Below are positions 11,560 through 24,077 of a stretch of DNA of 64,000 nucleotides, one piece after another; within the stretch, counting starts at the first letter, position 1, and each line of letters begins with the position of its first letter. The stretch spans positions 124,001 to 188,000 of the forward strand of contig JAVXUO010000473.1 in NCBI GenBank assembly GCA_033065855.1. The letters run 5' to 3'. The translations under genes and the position numbers were made by a program. The notes below the pieces were generated by a model, which saw only the letters and a list, made by a program, of their open reading frames with translations, was not told the origin of the DNA and searched no databases. The DNA is from Escallonia rubra. Taxonomy: Eukaryota; Streptophyta; Magnoliopsida; Escalloniales; Escalloniaceae.

Positions 11560-13075
11560 TGGCTTCTTCAGCAGCACCAAACCAAATTATGTCCAAACAC
11601 CGAGAATCCATTAATCCCCCTCTATGAGGGACAAATCAACAGATTTTTGGACAGAGTTACAATCCTCTTGTTGTCACCGGCGACATATATAACCTCTGTG
11701 TCATGACCCCTACCCATTCGACAACAGAATCACCTACTGATCCCTTCGTGGACTATATGGTGATCAAATACTTTTAAAGTCACACCAGTCACCACCTTGT
11801 TGGTCAAATCTTAATCAGCATTCAAACTCTCACAAACCCTACCTCGATTTGGATGCACAACCCCCTTACCTTGTCCCTATCAAAACCTAGAACTCTACTA
11901 TCTTGAAGAAAAATCCATCCCAAACCTGACACTAGAAAGCCTGTGATTTTGACTCAAGCCTCCTTCATAGCTTAGTCACGTGATTCTCTTCCTTTGACTA
12001 ATAAGTCCCCTTCTTTCACCCTCTATATTAACACAAGTAAAATAGATAACTGAACCCTCATTTGAACCTAGTTTGTCTAGTCACCCATCCCCATCTATAT
12101 TTGAGCTCTCTTCGAATATTGCAATAGAAAAACTTACGACTGAGTCCCCTTCATCTCCCTTAAAGATTTCAACTGGCATAACCATCATACATATGATTTC
12201 CCTTAAAAAAAAATTAAAAAACAACTCTCATTCACTCCACAACTTGACACTGGTTACTTTCACCCCTAAAAAAATTAACGAAAACACCACCCCTTACTCT
12301 AGTTGGAAAATTCATTCATGCAAAGAAATCACAGCAGCAATAATGGAAGAATCATGAAAAGCTATGAGGCATTGCAAAAACCCTAGATCTTACCGACCTC
12401 ATCAACCTTATGCAAAACTCTATTAGACCCAAACACTACAAGAATCACCACTGGACTCTGAATCAAGCCAGCATTTACCTGACCTCACAACATCTAAATA
12501 ATTGTACTACAACTCCTCAGCATACCACTCCAAAGACCAACCAGGAAAATCAGAACCAATGGGACGAAGCTTGGGAATGCATCACTCAAACTTGGGTGAT
12601 GCTAGACATGGATGCTACAGTAGCGAACACTTAGATGATCTCAAACCCAGCGATGAAGAACACTCCATGTATTTGGAATCCAACTTCAGGTCATCATCTA
12701 ACCTCGAGACATCTATACGCGACAAGCTCGCTATTTCACACATTCAATATTACCTTGCCCGACCTCCTGTAGGAACAATGAATTTTGCAACAATCTCAAT
12801 TAACCATCTCATTCCCTGGATCGGCAAACAATATTTATACCCTGACACCAAATGTCGGAGTAAAAAGCACCCAAATTTTCTTAACTAGACATAGAACACC
12901 CATTTGGGTCAACTAGACTATTCAACCCCCTTCTACCCTCATCAGGATCTGATGGAAGATAATCATCTAGACCCAGGCTGGGTAGGCAGTAACAGCACCA
13001 CATCGATGATGAAGACACCAAAAAACAATCAACTCTTATGAAGATTTTAGCACAGAACACTAGAGGGGCATAATA
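11560..13075 (+). mobile_element. Probable LINE ORF1 end and ORF2 start, degenerate
   Basis: A run of broken + strand reading frames (12073-12357, 12502-12888) is followed at 13037-13070 by MKILAQNTRGA. That resembles the opening of plant L1 ORF2 endonucleases (MKILSWNCRGAG type). The hydrophilic Ser/Thr/Asn-rich text upstream fits the tail of an ORF1, but I see no RNA-binding or CCHC motif. The match is lost just after 13075, where unrelated sequence begins. Orientation is opposite to the LINE at 7980-9655. Confidence 0.4.
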
Positions 13076-14300
13076 TCAGTTTGCTCCTTGAGTATAGGAA
13101 TATAATACATCCGAGAACTATATTTTTTTTCATAGTAACACTTGCATCCTTTGATCAGACCAAATACTGATGGCGTTAACTATTTTATGAAAAGACATGG
13201 TTGCCCCAGAACCACTACCACCATATCCTCTACCATTAACAACCACCACAGCACCATGCCCCCTTTAACTCCAACACTACCACCAACCACCACCAGGGCG
13301 GCACCACCTAAACACCACCAACTACAACCACGATAGCAGTCAAAACCACCACGACACTACCATAATTGACACCACCACTACTAATATATGCAGACAAGCA
13401 CATGCGCACACACGCAGATGCATATTAATTGAACAACAAACCCACCATAGGCAACCCAACCGAGCTCCATGTCCATCTCATTCCTTCTCACCAATTTAAA
13501 CCCACAATCATAAATATGAATTTGTATGTGCATACGCGTGCGCTCGAGCACACATACAAATTTGCACATTCATGTTCACCAACACGCACCACCAGACATC
13601 ATACAAATATAATGTGTCGTGTGTAGCATGTGTGCATGTGTCTGTTATGTGCATGGGTTTCTACATAGTCGTGTATGTGAGTGTGGTGTGTGTGGAAGTG
13701 AGTGGAAGAAAGTGAAGGGAAGATGGGGGCAACCAAATATTATACCTCAAATTACATGTATTTGAAGATTTAGGGGTGTAGTGGCATCTTTGGAATATGA
13801 AATGGTCACATCAGTCAAAATCGTAAGATAGTGTCACGGAACCCTAACCTTGGAGAGATCTAGGAAAGTTTTTTCACATTCGAATACGGATATCCATTTT
13901 TGTCAAAACATCTTCCTCGATTGTATTTTGCCGTTAAACTCAAGGGAAAGAGTGATATTATCCATATTATTTGAGTGGAGAAAATAGTAGGGATGGAAAA
14001 GGAAGACCGTAAAGGTCGAAGATGGGGATTTGGGATTTTAGCTTATGTGCCATCGTGTCATTTTACAGCAAAATTTAACACCGCTTAAAAACCATCGAGT
14101 CAATGAACACAAACGTAACCATGCTAGATACGTGCCTTTTGTTGTAATTATTCAAATATACCAGGAATAAAAGTAATGTTATATTATCCTGTTAATAAAA
14201 GCCAAAACATAAAAGAAATTGGCTAGCATTGGTGGCAAAAGAGTTGAGGGAGAGTAAAAAATTCTAAAGTCGGATGAAAATGGGTGAAGTTGGAAAAGTA
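13076..14300. other. Intergenic; CCACCA-rich and CA/TG-rich simple sequence
   Basis: Contains ACCACCACC-type low-complexity DNA (13200-13385) and alternating CA/TG-rich DNA (13390-13700). No coding signal stands out. The 13800-14100 part is unassigned single-copy-looking DNA. Confidence 0.5.
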
Positions 14301-14388
14301 GGAGCTGCTGCCTTTCAACTTTCAAACCATAGTTGACTAACACAGACAGATTTCTTAAACCTAACGTGCACCATGAGCGCCCCCCCCG

Positions 14389-15051
14389 CACACACACAAA
14401 AACACACACATCTCGAAGTTGGACTGATGCGGCACTTTGCGTATTCAACCCTCTTTTCTCTTTGCGTTAAATCTTCCGTTGACTGTCTTCTCACACACAC
14501 ATACACACAATAAAACCCCCCTCTTCTCTCTCTCTCTCTCTAGAAATATATATTCATGGAAGGTAGATAGATTCATATCTCTCTCTGCGTATATGTATAT
14601 ATATTAATAATCTCGGCGACGGCACCCATTTTCTTACAATCTTTCTGGCCTGTTAACCGCTGCAGCCCTTTCGCCGTGGAGCTTCTCCGGCCACTCGTGT
14701 CCGGTAAACTTTTCTATTTTCACCGAATATTTTGAAATTAGGTCTTCGCAGCTGAATTAGCACTCCTCTGTGCTCTTTTAGGCGACTGGGTTAGTTTTTT
14801 AGTTGTATTTCGTGAATTGGGAATGGAACCATTGAGATCTGTGTATGGTAACGATGGGTATTCCTTATTTGATTCTTACTGGAATTTAGGGCTTTTTTGA
14901 GCTCATTTCGTGAGTCTGATTTAGTGATTCTGATTTGGGGGTTAATCTATCGAAGGGGTGGAGACTAGTTGGAAGAGCTGATCTTTGTTTGGGCTGTAAA
15001 CTTAGGGTTTTGAAGCTGGATAGTCTGTTGTGGGTTTAATGTGCGAAAAGT
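14389..15051 (+). promoter_or_regulatory. Promoter and 5' leader region of the OBE4-like gene
   Basis: Upstream of the start codon are CA-rich tracts (14389-14412, 14490-14508), a CT microsatellite (~14522-14542) and TATATATATTA-type sequence (~14590-14608). A telo-box-like TTAGGGTTT (AAACCCTAA on the other strand) lies at 15002-15010, 42 bases before the ATG. CT-rich 5' leaders are common in plants. A donor-like CCG|GTAAAC at ~14702 raises the possibility of a leader intron, but I could not fix its acceptor. The transcription start is not determined. Confidence 0.45.
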
Positions 15052-18000
15052 ATGAAGAGATTGAAGTCAAGCGAGGATCTTGACTCCCATGGGGAGAAGG
15101 GTGTGATTAAAGATTGGGGAAGGAGGGATGAAGATTTCGGTTTGCATCGTTCGTCGTCTCACAGGAGCTTTTACTACAAGCCTGAAAGTGGGAAGAAGGG
15201 GGTAGCCACTTCTTCGTCGAGATATGACCGGATCGAGGATGATCGAGAGGGTTCTAGATCAATCAGGAAGCGGCCGGATTATGATGTCGATTGTTATGAT
15301 AGGAGAAAGAGCTACGATCGGTACAGGGATGGCGGTGACAGGGCGATAACGAGCTCTTCGCCACGGGGTGGTTACGGTGCGGATCGGATACATCGATCTG
15401 AAAGCTTTTCTGGCCCTAGAAGGGACTTTCCCAAGGGAGTTAGGTCGGAGAGGGATAGGTCACGCCGGGAGGGGAGTGTTTCGTCATGGCGGAGATTTGG
15501 CAGTGGGAAAGATGATGACTTTACCAGGAGCGGTGGTGATTCTGCTAGAGGAAGCAGGGTTGCATCAGATGAATCGGCTAGAGGAAGTAGGGGGCAATCG
15601 GATGACATAGGGAAAGTGAAATCTGCACAGGGATTGAGAGACGCAAAGTCACCGCCCTGTTCAAAGGACTCTGGAAGCGAGCAGTCAAAGAGTGTTGAAG
15701 TGAAGAAGAGTGAAGAGCTGCATGTAAAGACTGGCAATAGCAGTGAAAGGGAAGAAGGGGAGCTTGAACCTGATCCTGAACCAGTTTCTTTACTCAATCC
15801 TGTAGCTGAAGACCATGCTTCTGTTGGTTTGGACCCCAATCTGAAGGAGCGTGGCATTAAGCATCCTATTGAGAATAAACTTTTGGAGGATGGAACAAAT
15901 TCGTTGTGCAAGGAAGAAATGCTGTTTAATCAAGTGCCTGCAAGTGAGGAGAAAGCAGAAGTTGGACAGTTGGAAACTGCTCAAGATGTGGTTAACTGTG
16001 GTGTTGAAGTTCAAGGTTTGCAGAATGAAACAAGCAGCAGTGGAGATGTAACTGAAACCACAGCAGATAATGAAGGTGTTAAGTATGAAGAGTGTGCCAG
16101 GGAAAATGGAATTTGTAAGGAGAAAGAAAGAAATACTTTAGTTAAGGCGTCATTGCATTTGGATGAGAAACCAAAGGAAGACCAGGCTTTGGAGCTTGAA
16201 GTCAAGGCAGAGCAAATTGATTGTCCTGAACCAACTATGGAAACTGGAGTGGTAAAAGGTGCATCTGGGGGTTCTTTGTTGTCTCTTGCAAATGTGGAAA
16301 TAGCCCAAACCTTCATTAACAAGGGCAAAAGTGTGGCTGTTTCACCCTGTAATGATACTTATAGAGCAGAAGATCCAAGTGAATCAAGAGGCGTCCTAAC
16401 TAACAGGGAAAGTGATACGGAAGGACCAAGTAGACGGGGTTTTGAGTTGTTCTTCACAGATACGGTTAAGAAGCCAGAGAAGGTAGACCTATTCGGTGTT
16501 AGTAAGCATAAAGATGAGAATCGTTCTCTTGAACCACTTGAGCTTTCTCTTAGCTTGCCCAATGTTTTGTTACCTATCAATTCCCAGAACACAGTCCAGG
16601 TTCCTGGTTCGCCTAGCCATGCGAGGAGCGTTCAGTCCCTCCCTAGCTCTTATCGTACAAATTCTGATGGATTTACTGCATCAATGTCTTTTTCAGGTTC
16701 TCATCCCTTCAGCCACAACCCAAGCTGTTCATTGACACATAATTCATGTGACAATTATGAGCAATCAGTTGGTAGTCGCCCCCTTTTTCAGGGAGTGGAT
16801 TGGCAAGGTCAGACTTCAGACGAGCATAAGAATAGAGATGTTCCAATGTATGGGATGCTGTCAAATGGGAATGGATTTCATCATCAATCTCCAGCAGCTA
16901 AAAGTATTGCAAATGGTCAAGCTGTGCAAGTCCAACATCTCAGAGTTGCAGAAGGAAGCTGCAGAATGGATGTTGGACTGGATAGGCAGTTAAGTTTCAA
17001 TAAACAGTTAGCAGGAGTACAGTCGAGGCATCCAGATGACGTTAGATCCCCTTCACAGAGTGTTGGATCTCATGAAACTGGAGCAGAATGTAGTAAAGAT
17101 AAGAAACAAGCTATGAGAGAGAAAAATGGTGGTGGTCTACGCAAGAGCAATAGCCAAAATGGAAAAGAGAAATTCTCGATTGGTGGAGTTGAGTTTGTCG
17201 AGTCGATCATAGCTATGATTGTTTCTGAACCACTGCACCTAATGGCTAGGAGGTTTAATGATATGACAACACAATCCTTAGCATGTCTGAAGGACTCAGT
17301 TCGTGATATAATTTTGAATCCGGTTAAGCAATGGCAGCTATCTGCTTTTCAAAAAGCACTGGAAAACAGGTCAGATATAACCTTGGAGGTTCTACTGAAG
17401 TCCCATCGATCTCAATTGGAAATCTTGGTGGCACTAAGAACTGGTCTTCGGGAATTTCTTCAGAGAAATTATGATATATCATCTTCTGACTTGGCAGAGA
17501 TCTTTCTGAACTTAAGATGTCGAAATCTAACTTGTCGGGGTCTTCTACCTGTAGATGAATGTGAGTGCAAAATATGCGTGCAGAAGAAAGGTTTTTGCAG
17601 CGCTTGCATGTGTCTTTTATGTTCGAAGTTTGACATGGCCTCAAATACGTGTAGTTGGGTGGGTTGTGATGTATGTCTTCATTGGTGCCATGCTGATTGT
17701 GGTTTAAGGGAATCTTATATTAGAAATGGGCGTAGTGCATCTGGGGGTCAAGGAATGACAGAGATGCAATTTCATTGTGTTGCGTGTGATCATCCTTCTG
17801 AGATGTTTGGTTTTGTGAAGGAAGTTTTTCAGAATTTTGTGAAGGACTGGACAGCAGAAACGCTCTCCAAGGAACTTGAATATGTCAGAAGAATTTTTTG
17901 TGCCAGTGAAGATTTTAGAGGGAAACGATTGCATGAGCTCGCAATTCAGCTGCAGTCAAGTTTGTCTATCAAGTCTGACCTTCAAGAAGTACAGAATATT

Positions 18001-21000
18001 ATTATCGGTTTTTTCGCCGGTAAGTGCTTTTCTGAATGTGGAACTCGTCTTTTTGTCGAGGTTCCTTTTAGTAATGATTTGAGCTAATTTTTCTATATTG
18101 CACGGGTGAATGACTCTTCAATTCCATGAATTATGACTGGCCTTTTGACATGACTAAGGACATCCTCATGGTCGGAAGCTAATTCCTCTTAGCCGTTCTT
18201 AGGTTTGACTTTTGAGGGCAAAAACTTGAGAAGTCTTGGCCTCAAATTTCAACTGTGGGCCTTTGTGTACATCTAAACAACCCCAGACACTATAAGGGCC
18301 ACCATTTAGGTATGACAGTCATCCTGAGACCTGGGGAGTAATTCGGCCAACCCTAGAGATGTCAAAGGGCCGGGCTTGGGCCGGCCCAGCCCAAGCCCAT
18401 CGGGCCTGTTGTGGGGCCGGGCCGGGGCCGGGCCAGTGGGGCTGCCAACCGGGCCGGGCCGGGCCGGGCCTGCCGAAGGGAAACCTAGGCCCAGTCCAGG
18501 CCCTGGCCCTAGGCCCAATATCTAGGGCCGGGCTTGGGCCGGGCCCGGGCCCAAAAATTTTTTTTTTTTTTTTAAATTTTCCGGTTATTCAAAATAAAAA
18601 CTTTAATTGCGATATTTTCTTGTTATTATGTACACAAATTCTAATTTAATAATGTGTATAAGCAAGTAAAGTAACAACAAATATTCTAATTTAAACCATT
18701 TCGTTAATTACACCTAGAAGAAACATTTTGCTCCAATTACGGCAGTAGAAGAAAATTTTGTTTATTGTTAGTGACATGTAGGTCCATAAATAATTTGTTG
18801 TTACTTAATTGGCATAAGTGTAGACGGATATAACAATAATCATACAGTTGAAGCCAATCTTTCCTTGTTGGATACAAATTGCATTCAATAAAGGAAATTT
18901 ATTTTCTATTTGCGAGAGACCAATATGCAAACAAATTAGCGAAGGCTTGTGTTTTGATTCTTGTCGAACTTTGGATGCTTGACAAACCTCCAACCAGCTT
19001 ACTGGAAGACTTGGATAAAGATGCGCATGGTGAACGGAGGCTAAGGCAGGTTTCTAGTTTTAATTAGTTTTTTTTTTTCAGTACTAATTTGTACCTAAAC
19101 CAAGGGAAAATTTGTTCCAGTCGGCAGGGTTAACAGGAAATAGGAACAACTGAAACCAAGTTTGATAGAGAATACACGCTATATAAGGCTAAACTTGCTG
19201 GGATCTTTGAACTGCTTTTATTGGCAAATTAGACCATCAAGTCAAGTCATGTCGGGTATGCTTGGTTCATGGTTTAAATCATTGCGTCACGGCAATTGGG
19301 AGTGGAAATGGGAGGGAAAAGGGGAGGGCAAGTTTTTTTTTTTGAAAAAGGTGGGGCAGGCCAAAATAGGGCTGATTTTGGGCCAAAATCGGGCCAGATC
19401 CGGGCCGAAAACGGGCCAAATCCGGGCCGAAAACGGGCCAAATCCGGGCCGAAAACGGGCCGGGCCTGTTTCGGGCCAAAACCGGGCCGGGCCGGGCCCG
19501 GGCCATTTTTTTGGAAATCCAGGCCTGGTCCAAGCCTAGGCCCAAGGCCCTATGCCTGCGGGCCTGCACTGTTCACCTGCGGGCCGTGCCGGGCCGGGCT
19601 TTTTTCGGGCCGGGTCGGGCTGGGCCGCGGGCCGCCCGGCCCGTTTGACACCTCTAGCCAACCCTATTCACAAGTAAACAAATAGGATAGGTGCATGGAC
19701 AAGGAAAGGGTTGATTTGGGCAGGGCTGGGTCATGAGGAATCTCTCCCAAGCCCAAGTAAGTTGCATTGGATACACGAAACGTCTCTTCTTTTACTGTTA
19801 ACTTATATTTTTAATATCTATATACAAAATAGACTAGAGAAAAGTCTAGGTAGCCTTGGCGCAACATTAACTTTGCTCCATTATGAACTGGAGGTCACAG
19901 GTTCTAAGTGCGAAACAACTTCTATATAATAGTTGGGGTAAGTTGCAAAACACGGGATTGTGAGTCTAGTGGACTGGGTCGCTCTTTTTCCATCAAGGAA
20001 AAGCTGACCTCAGACCTTGTTTTAGTTTTTTAATGCATACATCACATCTATCTTTGGTTTGAAAGTTTTGTAATATAGTCTTAGGGGCATTTCTAGTCAA
20101 CAAAAGGTTCTACTTTATATGTGATCTTCATAGCCTAAAAGTCATCTCCTCCCTCCCTCCCTCCCACACGAAGGTGATGGTCATAATGGTCAAATGCTGA
20201 TAGGGATTAAAGGTGGGTGGGAGCAAAAGGTTGTGGTGTGGTGAGCTATTGGTTTAGTTCTCCAGGACTCTGTGTTTATACAACAAATGTATATGTAGGA
20301 TGCAAACAAGAAGTAATGGTTATAAGAGTATAGTTATCCTGTTGGTTCTGGTGGAGATGGGTGGTGACACCAACCATAAAAAAGATATGTTGTTGACGCA
20401 TATTGGATTTAATAAAGTAGATGGTGGGCAGAAGACTAATGCATGGTGAACTATTGGATCTCTCTATGAATGGAAAAGGGGTGCTTTGGATTGGGAGTAA
20501 CGACTAGAGATAGGGAAAAAATAGGGGGGAAGAAGAAATGAGCATGGTGAGCTACAGCCACCATGTTTACGTCAATTAGTGATATCATCAAATATAACTT
20601 AAAAGTGAAACTAACAACCGGCCAATGGGCCGGTTGTTATTTTATCAAAAGGAAGAGAGGAATCCATGGATTATATGATGTTTACATCATCACGGCTTGC
20701 AGGAATGAATTTTATAAATGTTAAGGGTTACGGGGTCGAGTTTTGGATTGACAAAGTATATTGGTCCCTTGTTGCCAGCGAATCTGTGTTGTATATGTTT
20801 AAAGAAGTTTTTTTTACTTCTTATGAATGAGAAAGTACTAATGAAATGTCGATAGGCTTGAATCGGCGCGCCGCATTTTAACTATCACAATCCATCTCCC
20901 TCAAATCCTCAGGCAGCTGGTGGCAGGGGAGTCCGAATTGGCGGGGATGGGAATTTGTAGGGTGGATGGTTCTCCCATTAGAGGCAGCATAAGGTGTAAG

Positions 21001-22302
21001 CAAACTAGTGCCGAAGCAGCCTGGTTATTGTACCTAACTACCTATACATTGAGCCCCCATACTCGAGATGACTTTGGCTAAAATACGTTGTAGCTGGTCT
21101 TTTTCTTCTATTGTTACATTCTCCCCATTTCTTAAAGCTGAAATTTTCACTTAACAGAATGCTTAAGCTTTGACCATTCTACATTAGGACTCTGGAGTCA
21201 CGATTTACAGAATACCTACGCGTAGACAGAGCTGAACAGTGCCATGGTAAGATTAAGCTTTATAGGATGGTCGACTATTCAATGTCTTACATTGAATGAG
21301 AATTTGGTTCAGAAATAGTTACTCATTTCTTCAATCTTCATGCATGAGCATGTTGTTACTGTCCGTTTAAACCTATCACAAGCATTACTTTTAGCTACTC
21401 CGTATTAGAGCCCTGAACCGTATCTTCCATCTGACCGTAATTAGCATGATTTTGTTAATGAGGATTTTGAATTACTAGTTGCTGGAAATGTTGGTCGATT
21501 CAGTTTGACAGTTTGTATCTATACTGTAGTACCACACCATAGATTTGGACCACCTATATGTGCTCTTTAAATGTCACTCAAGTTTTGAAAGGGGACGTCT
21601 AATTATAACAGTTCCTAATGTCGAATTACAGATGGCCCTTGAAGGAGGACAATTTCTCCTCGGGGCTCTTCACTTTCCTTTCTGGTACCTAAAGGTTGGT
21701 ACTTACTTTTCCTCCCCTGTTCTGCAGAATGTGATTCCTTCAAGTCTGCCAATACTACCGTTTTGCATGGAAAGGAACTGGCAAGAAAGAATCAAGGAGA
21801 AGCAAAAGATGTGATTGCAGAGTCCAGCCAAATAGGTGCATGGCCAAAATCAGTTTATGTGGAAAAGGCTCCTCGATTAGAAAATCCTGCTGGCTTGCTT
21901 TCTGCCTTTGATTATGACCGGAATGATAAGCACATACTGAGCTCTGATTTACGAAGGAACACTCAGAAGGAACATGTTTTCGACGAATTGGAGAGCATTG
22001 TGAAAATCAAACAGGCAGAAGGTAAAATGTTCCAAGATCGCGCAGATGATGCAAGAAGAGAAGCTGAAGGTCTGAAGCGGATTGCAAATGCTAAAAATGA
22101 AAAAATCGAAGAAGAGTACACAATTCGAATCGCAAAGTTGCATTTAGCCGAGGCGGAGAGAATACGCAAACAAAAATTTGAAGAGCTCCAGGCTATAGAA
22201 AGAGCTCATCAGGAATATTTCACAATGAAGATGAGGATGGAAGCAGATATCAAAGATTTGTTGTTGAAAATGGAAGCTACAAAAAGGAACCTTACAATAT
22301 GA
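15052..22302 (+). CDS. OBE4: OBERON4/TITANIA2-like PHD-finger protein
   Basis: Coding exons are 15052-18019 and 21728-22302, giving 1,180 residues, close to my recollection of ~1,160 for Arabidopsis OBE4. The donor is CCG|GTAAGT; the acceptor is TCTGCAG|AATG; the split codon is G+AA. Order: a Ser/Arg/Lys/Asp-rich N-terminus (MKRLKSSEDLDSHGEKG); a long low-complexity middle; a conserved OBE domain from ~residue 700; a Cys/His PHD finger at ~836-890 (CECKICVQKKGFCSAC, CDVCLHWCHADC); and, mostly in exon 2, a C-terminal coiled coil rich in K/E/R. OBERON proteins are nuclear factors needed for shoot and root meristem establishment and act with PHD-bound chromatin; that role is from the family, not this sequence. 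Reading through the donor would add only ~22 residues before a stop at 18085. The 3.7 kb intron holds two transposons. OBE3-type paralogues are shorter, hence the OBE4 choice. Confidence 0.9.
18354..19656. mobile_element. Non-autonomous hAT element in the OBE4 intron
   Basis: The left end TAGAGATGTCAAAGGGCC and the right end read inward (TAGAGGTGTCAAACGGGCC) match the 337-5350 element. A perfect 8-bp duplication, GCCAACCC, lies at 18346-18353 and 19657-19664. Both arms are packed with GGGCC/GGCCC. The AT-rich centre shows no transposase. The right arm contains a short tandem repeat (19395-19465). It sits entirely within the single coding intron, so it should be removed by splicing. Confidence 0.92.
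19395..19465. repeat. 22-bp tandem repeat (GGGCCGAAAACGGGCCAAAT unit), about 3 copies
   Basis: Three near-identical copies of a unit alternating GGGCCGAAAAC and GGGCCAAATCC lie inside the right subterminal arm of the hAT element. This is an expansion of likely transposase-binding motifs. Its translations (GPKTGQIRAENGPN and the like) are meaningless. Confidence 0.85.
19849..19989 (+). mobile_element. tRNA-derived SINE, Au-type
   Basis: The sequence begins GGTAGCCTTGGCGCAAC, which includes a pol III A-box-like stretch. It continues through CTGGAGGTCACAGGTTCTA, where the B box lies, and ends GGTCGCTCTTTTT. This order and the terminal T-run are those of the Au SINE family found across angiosperms. 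It is diverged. A target duplication was not convincingly seen; an AGAGAAAAG / AAGGAAAAG pair is only suggestive. It lies in the OBE4 intron downstream of the hAT element. Confidence 0.8.
19990..21727 (+). other. Remainder of the OBE4 intron
   Basis: AT-rich intron sequence with a CCCTCCCTCCCTCCC stretch near 20150. No recognised element or internal exon. An open frame at 21545-21814 overlaps the true exon in another frame and is not taken as coding. Confidence 0.6.
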
Positions 22303-23158
22303 TTGATAGATGGGAGTGCATCTCAGGTAGTTTTACCTTTCAACGTCGGGTATGTGAATCCTGTGTTGTAACTTGTTAGTACTCCACACTCTGTTCATCG
22401 AGTAGGTTTGTCTTTCAGTTTAGTTTTCGTTCCATTCTGAGTGTAGTGCTAACCAGAATCTGTACAGTGACGCTCCATCTTAATATTATGAAAATTCTTC
22501 CAGTTCTAAATCTAAAAAAAGAAATCGAAGGTCAAGTTGACATGACTTCAACAATCCAGAATCACCAGAAAAAGGGTGTTGCTGGCTCTCAGTATTATTG
22601 AGGATTGATAAAATAGCTCCAAAATTGAACCGGTCCGCTCCAAACTGTACTATACATGTGACAAGAAAAGGGTGGTTTGGTTCAATTTTGGGGTGGAAAA
22701 CGTATTTCCCAATATTATTATGAAACTTGATCAGCGTGTTATAATTTATTGGCAGAATGGATGCTGACGCTTTGATCTATCAGGCACGCATGCACATTGT
22801 TTAGTGCTTGCAGGTATTCTGAACCTACCGGCAGATAATGACTGATAATTCGAATAAAAAAACTGTATTGGCCGTGACATGATATGGTATATCATGGCCC
22901 CGATGATTTTGACGTTTCTTAATGCGGGATGCCTTGAACAATGAACAACTTGTTTAAGTGGGGTTGTAGGTGAACCGGACTATTCATGAACATACTTGTT
23001 GTAGTTTGGCTCGTGCAGAGCTCGTTCTCATGTTGTCCTCTTCCTAAATGAACGAAGCTTGATCTCAGAGTTAGAGCTCGTTCGGTAAGTGTGCGATTGT
23101 TGCCAAACCATTCATGAGCATGCTCCTTCAGCTTATTTTGATGTACATTCTTATAATC
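22303..23158 (+). other. OBE4 3' flank
   Basis: Follows the OBE4 stop codon. AATAAT/AATATTATGAAA-type signals (~22480) could serve polyadenylation, but no end site can be fixed. No further gene is seen before the next transposon. Confidence 0.4.
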
Positions 23159-24069
23159 TAGGAATGGCAAAGGGGGCGGGTCGAATGCAGATTTCACACG
23201 GTAGCACAAATCTGCCACTCCGCCCCTCCCCGCCATTGGGTCCAAGAATGAGAATATCATCCCCGATCCGATGGACTATAAATAAAAAAAAATTCCGCCC
23301 TCGTCCCGAAGCGAAGAATGACTAGTCTGCACCCAGAATCCCGCACCCGCACCCACACCCCCCATCCCCTTCACCACACACACATCTGCATAGATCCGAA
23401 ACACAAACCACCGGCGCACAAACCAACCACAACCATCGCACAATCCATCAACCACCGCAACGATCAGTCACCAACACAGCACCCACCACACAATTTTGTA
23501 GAAGAGAAGGTCGATCTCCATTCCAAACGCCAGTGATCAGCAATGAAATGAAATAGCATCCTTTTGCGGGTAGGGATGGGGGCAAGGTAAGGAGGGGTGC
23601 GTGTGGAGGGGGCCAAGGAAGAGTGTGGTGCGGCGGACGGTGGACCGGTGGACGTGTTTTGTGGCTGTGGGGGTGGTGATGGTGGGGACGGTGTTCAGTG
23701 GTGAGGTGGAGGCGGTTTGTTTTCTGTGGGGAGGCGACGGTGTTTGGGGGTGACGTGCATGTGGTTTGTGGCCGTGGGGAGGTGATGGTGTGGGGAAGAG
23801 AAGAGGGGCGGCGGCTGAAGAGTCTGAGAGAAGACAGAGGAGAAGAGACTAGAGAGGAAAGGAAGATTTGTGAGCATATATATATACTGCTAGATGGACG
23901 GCTATGATTGCGCATAATTTAGGGTTAAGATTATATTAAGCGGGACGGGTAGGGGTCGGATACCGAGACGGATTAGATAAATACCAAACCCGACTCGTAC
24001 CCGCTGCGGGTTAGTTATATGAATACCATATCCACCCCATAACTCGGTCAAAGTAAATTGTCATCCCTA
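23159..24069. mobile_element. Non-autonomous hAT-type element, second family
   Basis: The ends are TAGGAATGGCAA (left) and, read inward from the right, TAGGGATGACAA, 10 of 12 identical. A perfect 8-bp duplication, TTATAATC, lies at 23151-23158 and 24070-24077. Subterminal regions carry GGGGCGGGT/ACCCGC-type repeats, distinct from the GGGCC repeats of the other hAT family here. The interior is CCACCA-rich on one side with no transposase. Open frames on both strands across it are compositional. Length is 911 bp. Confidence 0.88.
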
Positions 24070-24077
24070 TTATAATC

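Noticed and set aside
15372-15911. 179-codon frame antisense to OBE4
   Set aside because: Compositional shadow of the Ser/Arg-rich OBE4 coding sequence; no motif.
18020-18087. 1,011-residue single-exon reading of the OBE4-like gene
   Set aside because: Continues past a strong GTAAGT donor into the intron; the spliced version adds the family's C-terminal coiled coil.
19162-19685. GPKTGQIRAENG-type repetitive frames
   Set aside because: Translation of the GGGCC tandem repeats in the hAT element arm.
19849-19989. tRNA gene
   Set aside because: A- and B-box-like text is present but there is no cloverleaf or acceptor stem; it matches the Au SINE layout.
23448-23915. 155-codon Pro/His/Ser-rich minus frame
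   Set aside because: Lies inside the hAT-type element at 23159-24069 and reflects its CCACCA-rich composition.
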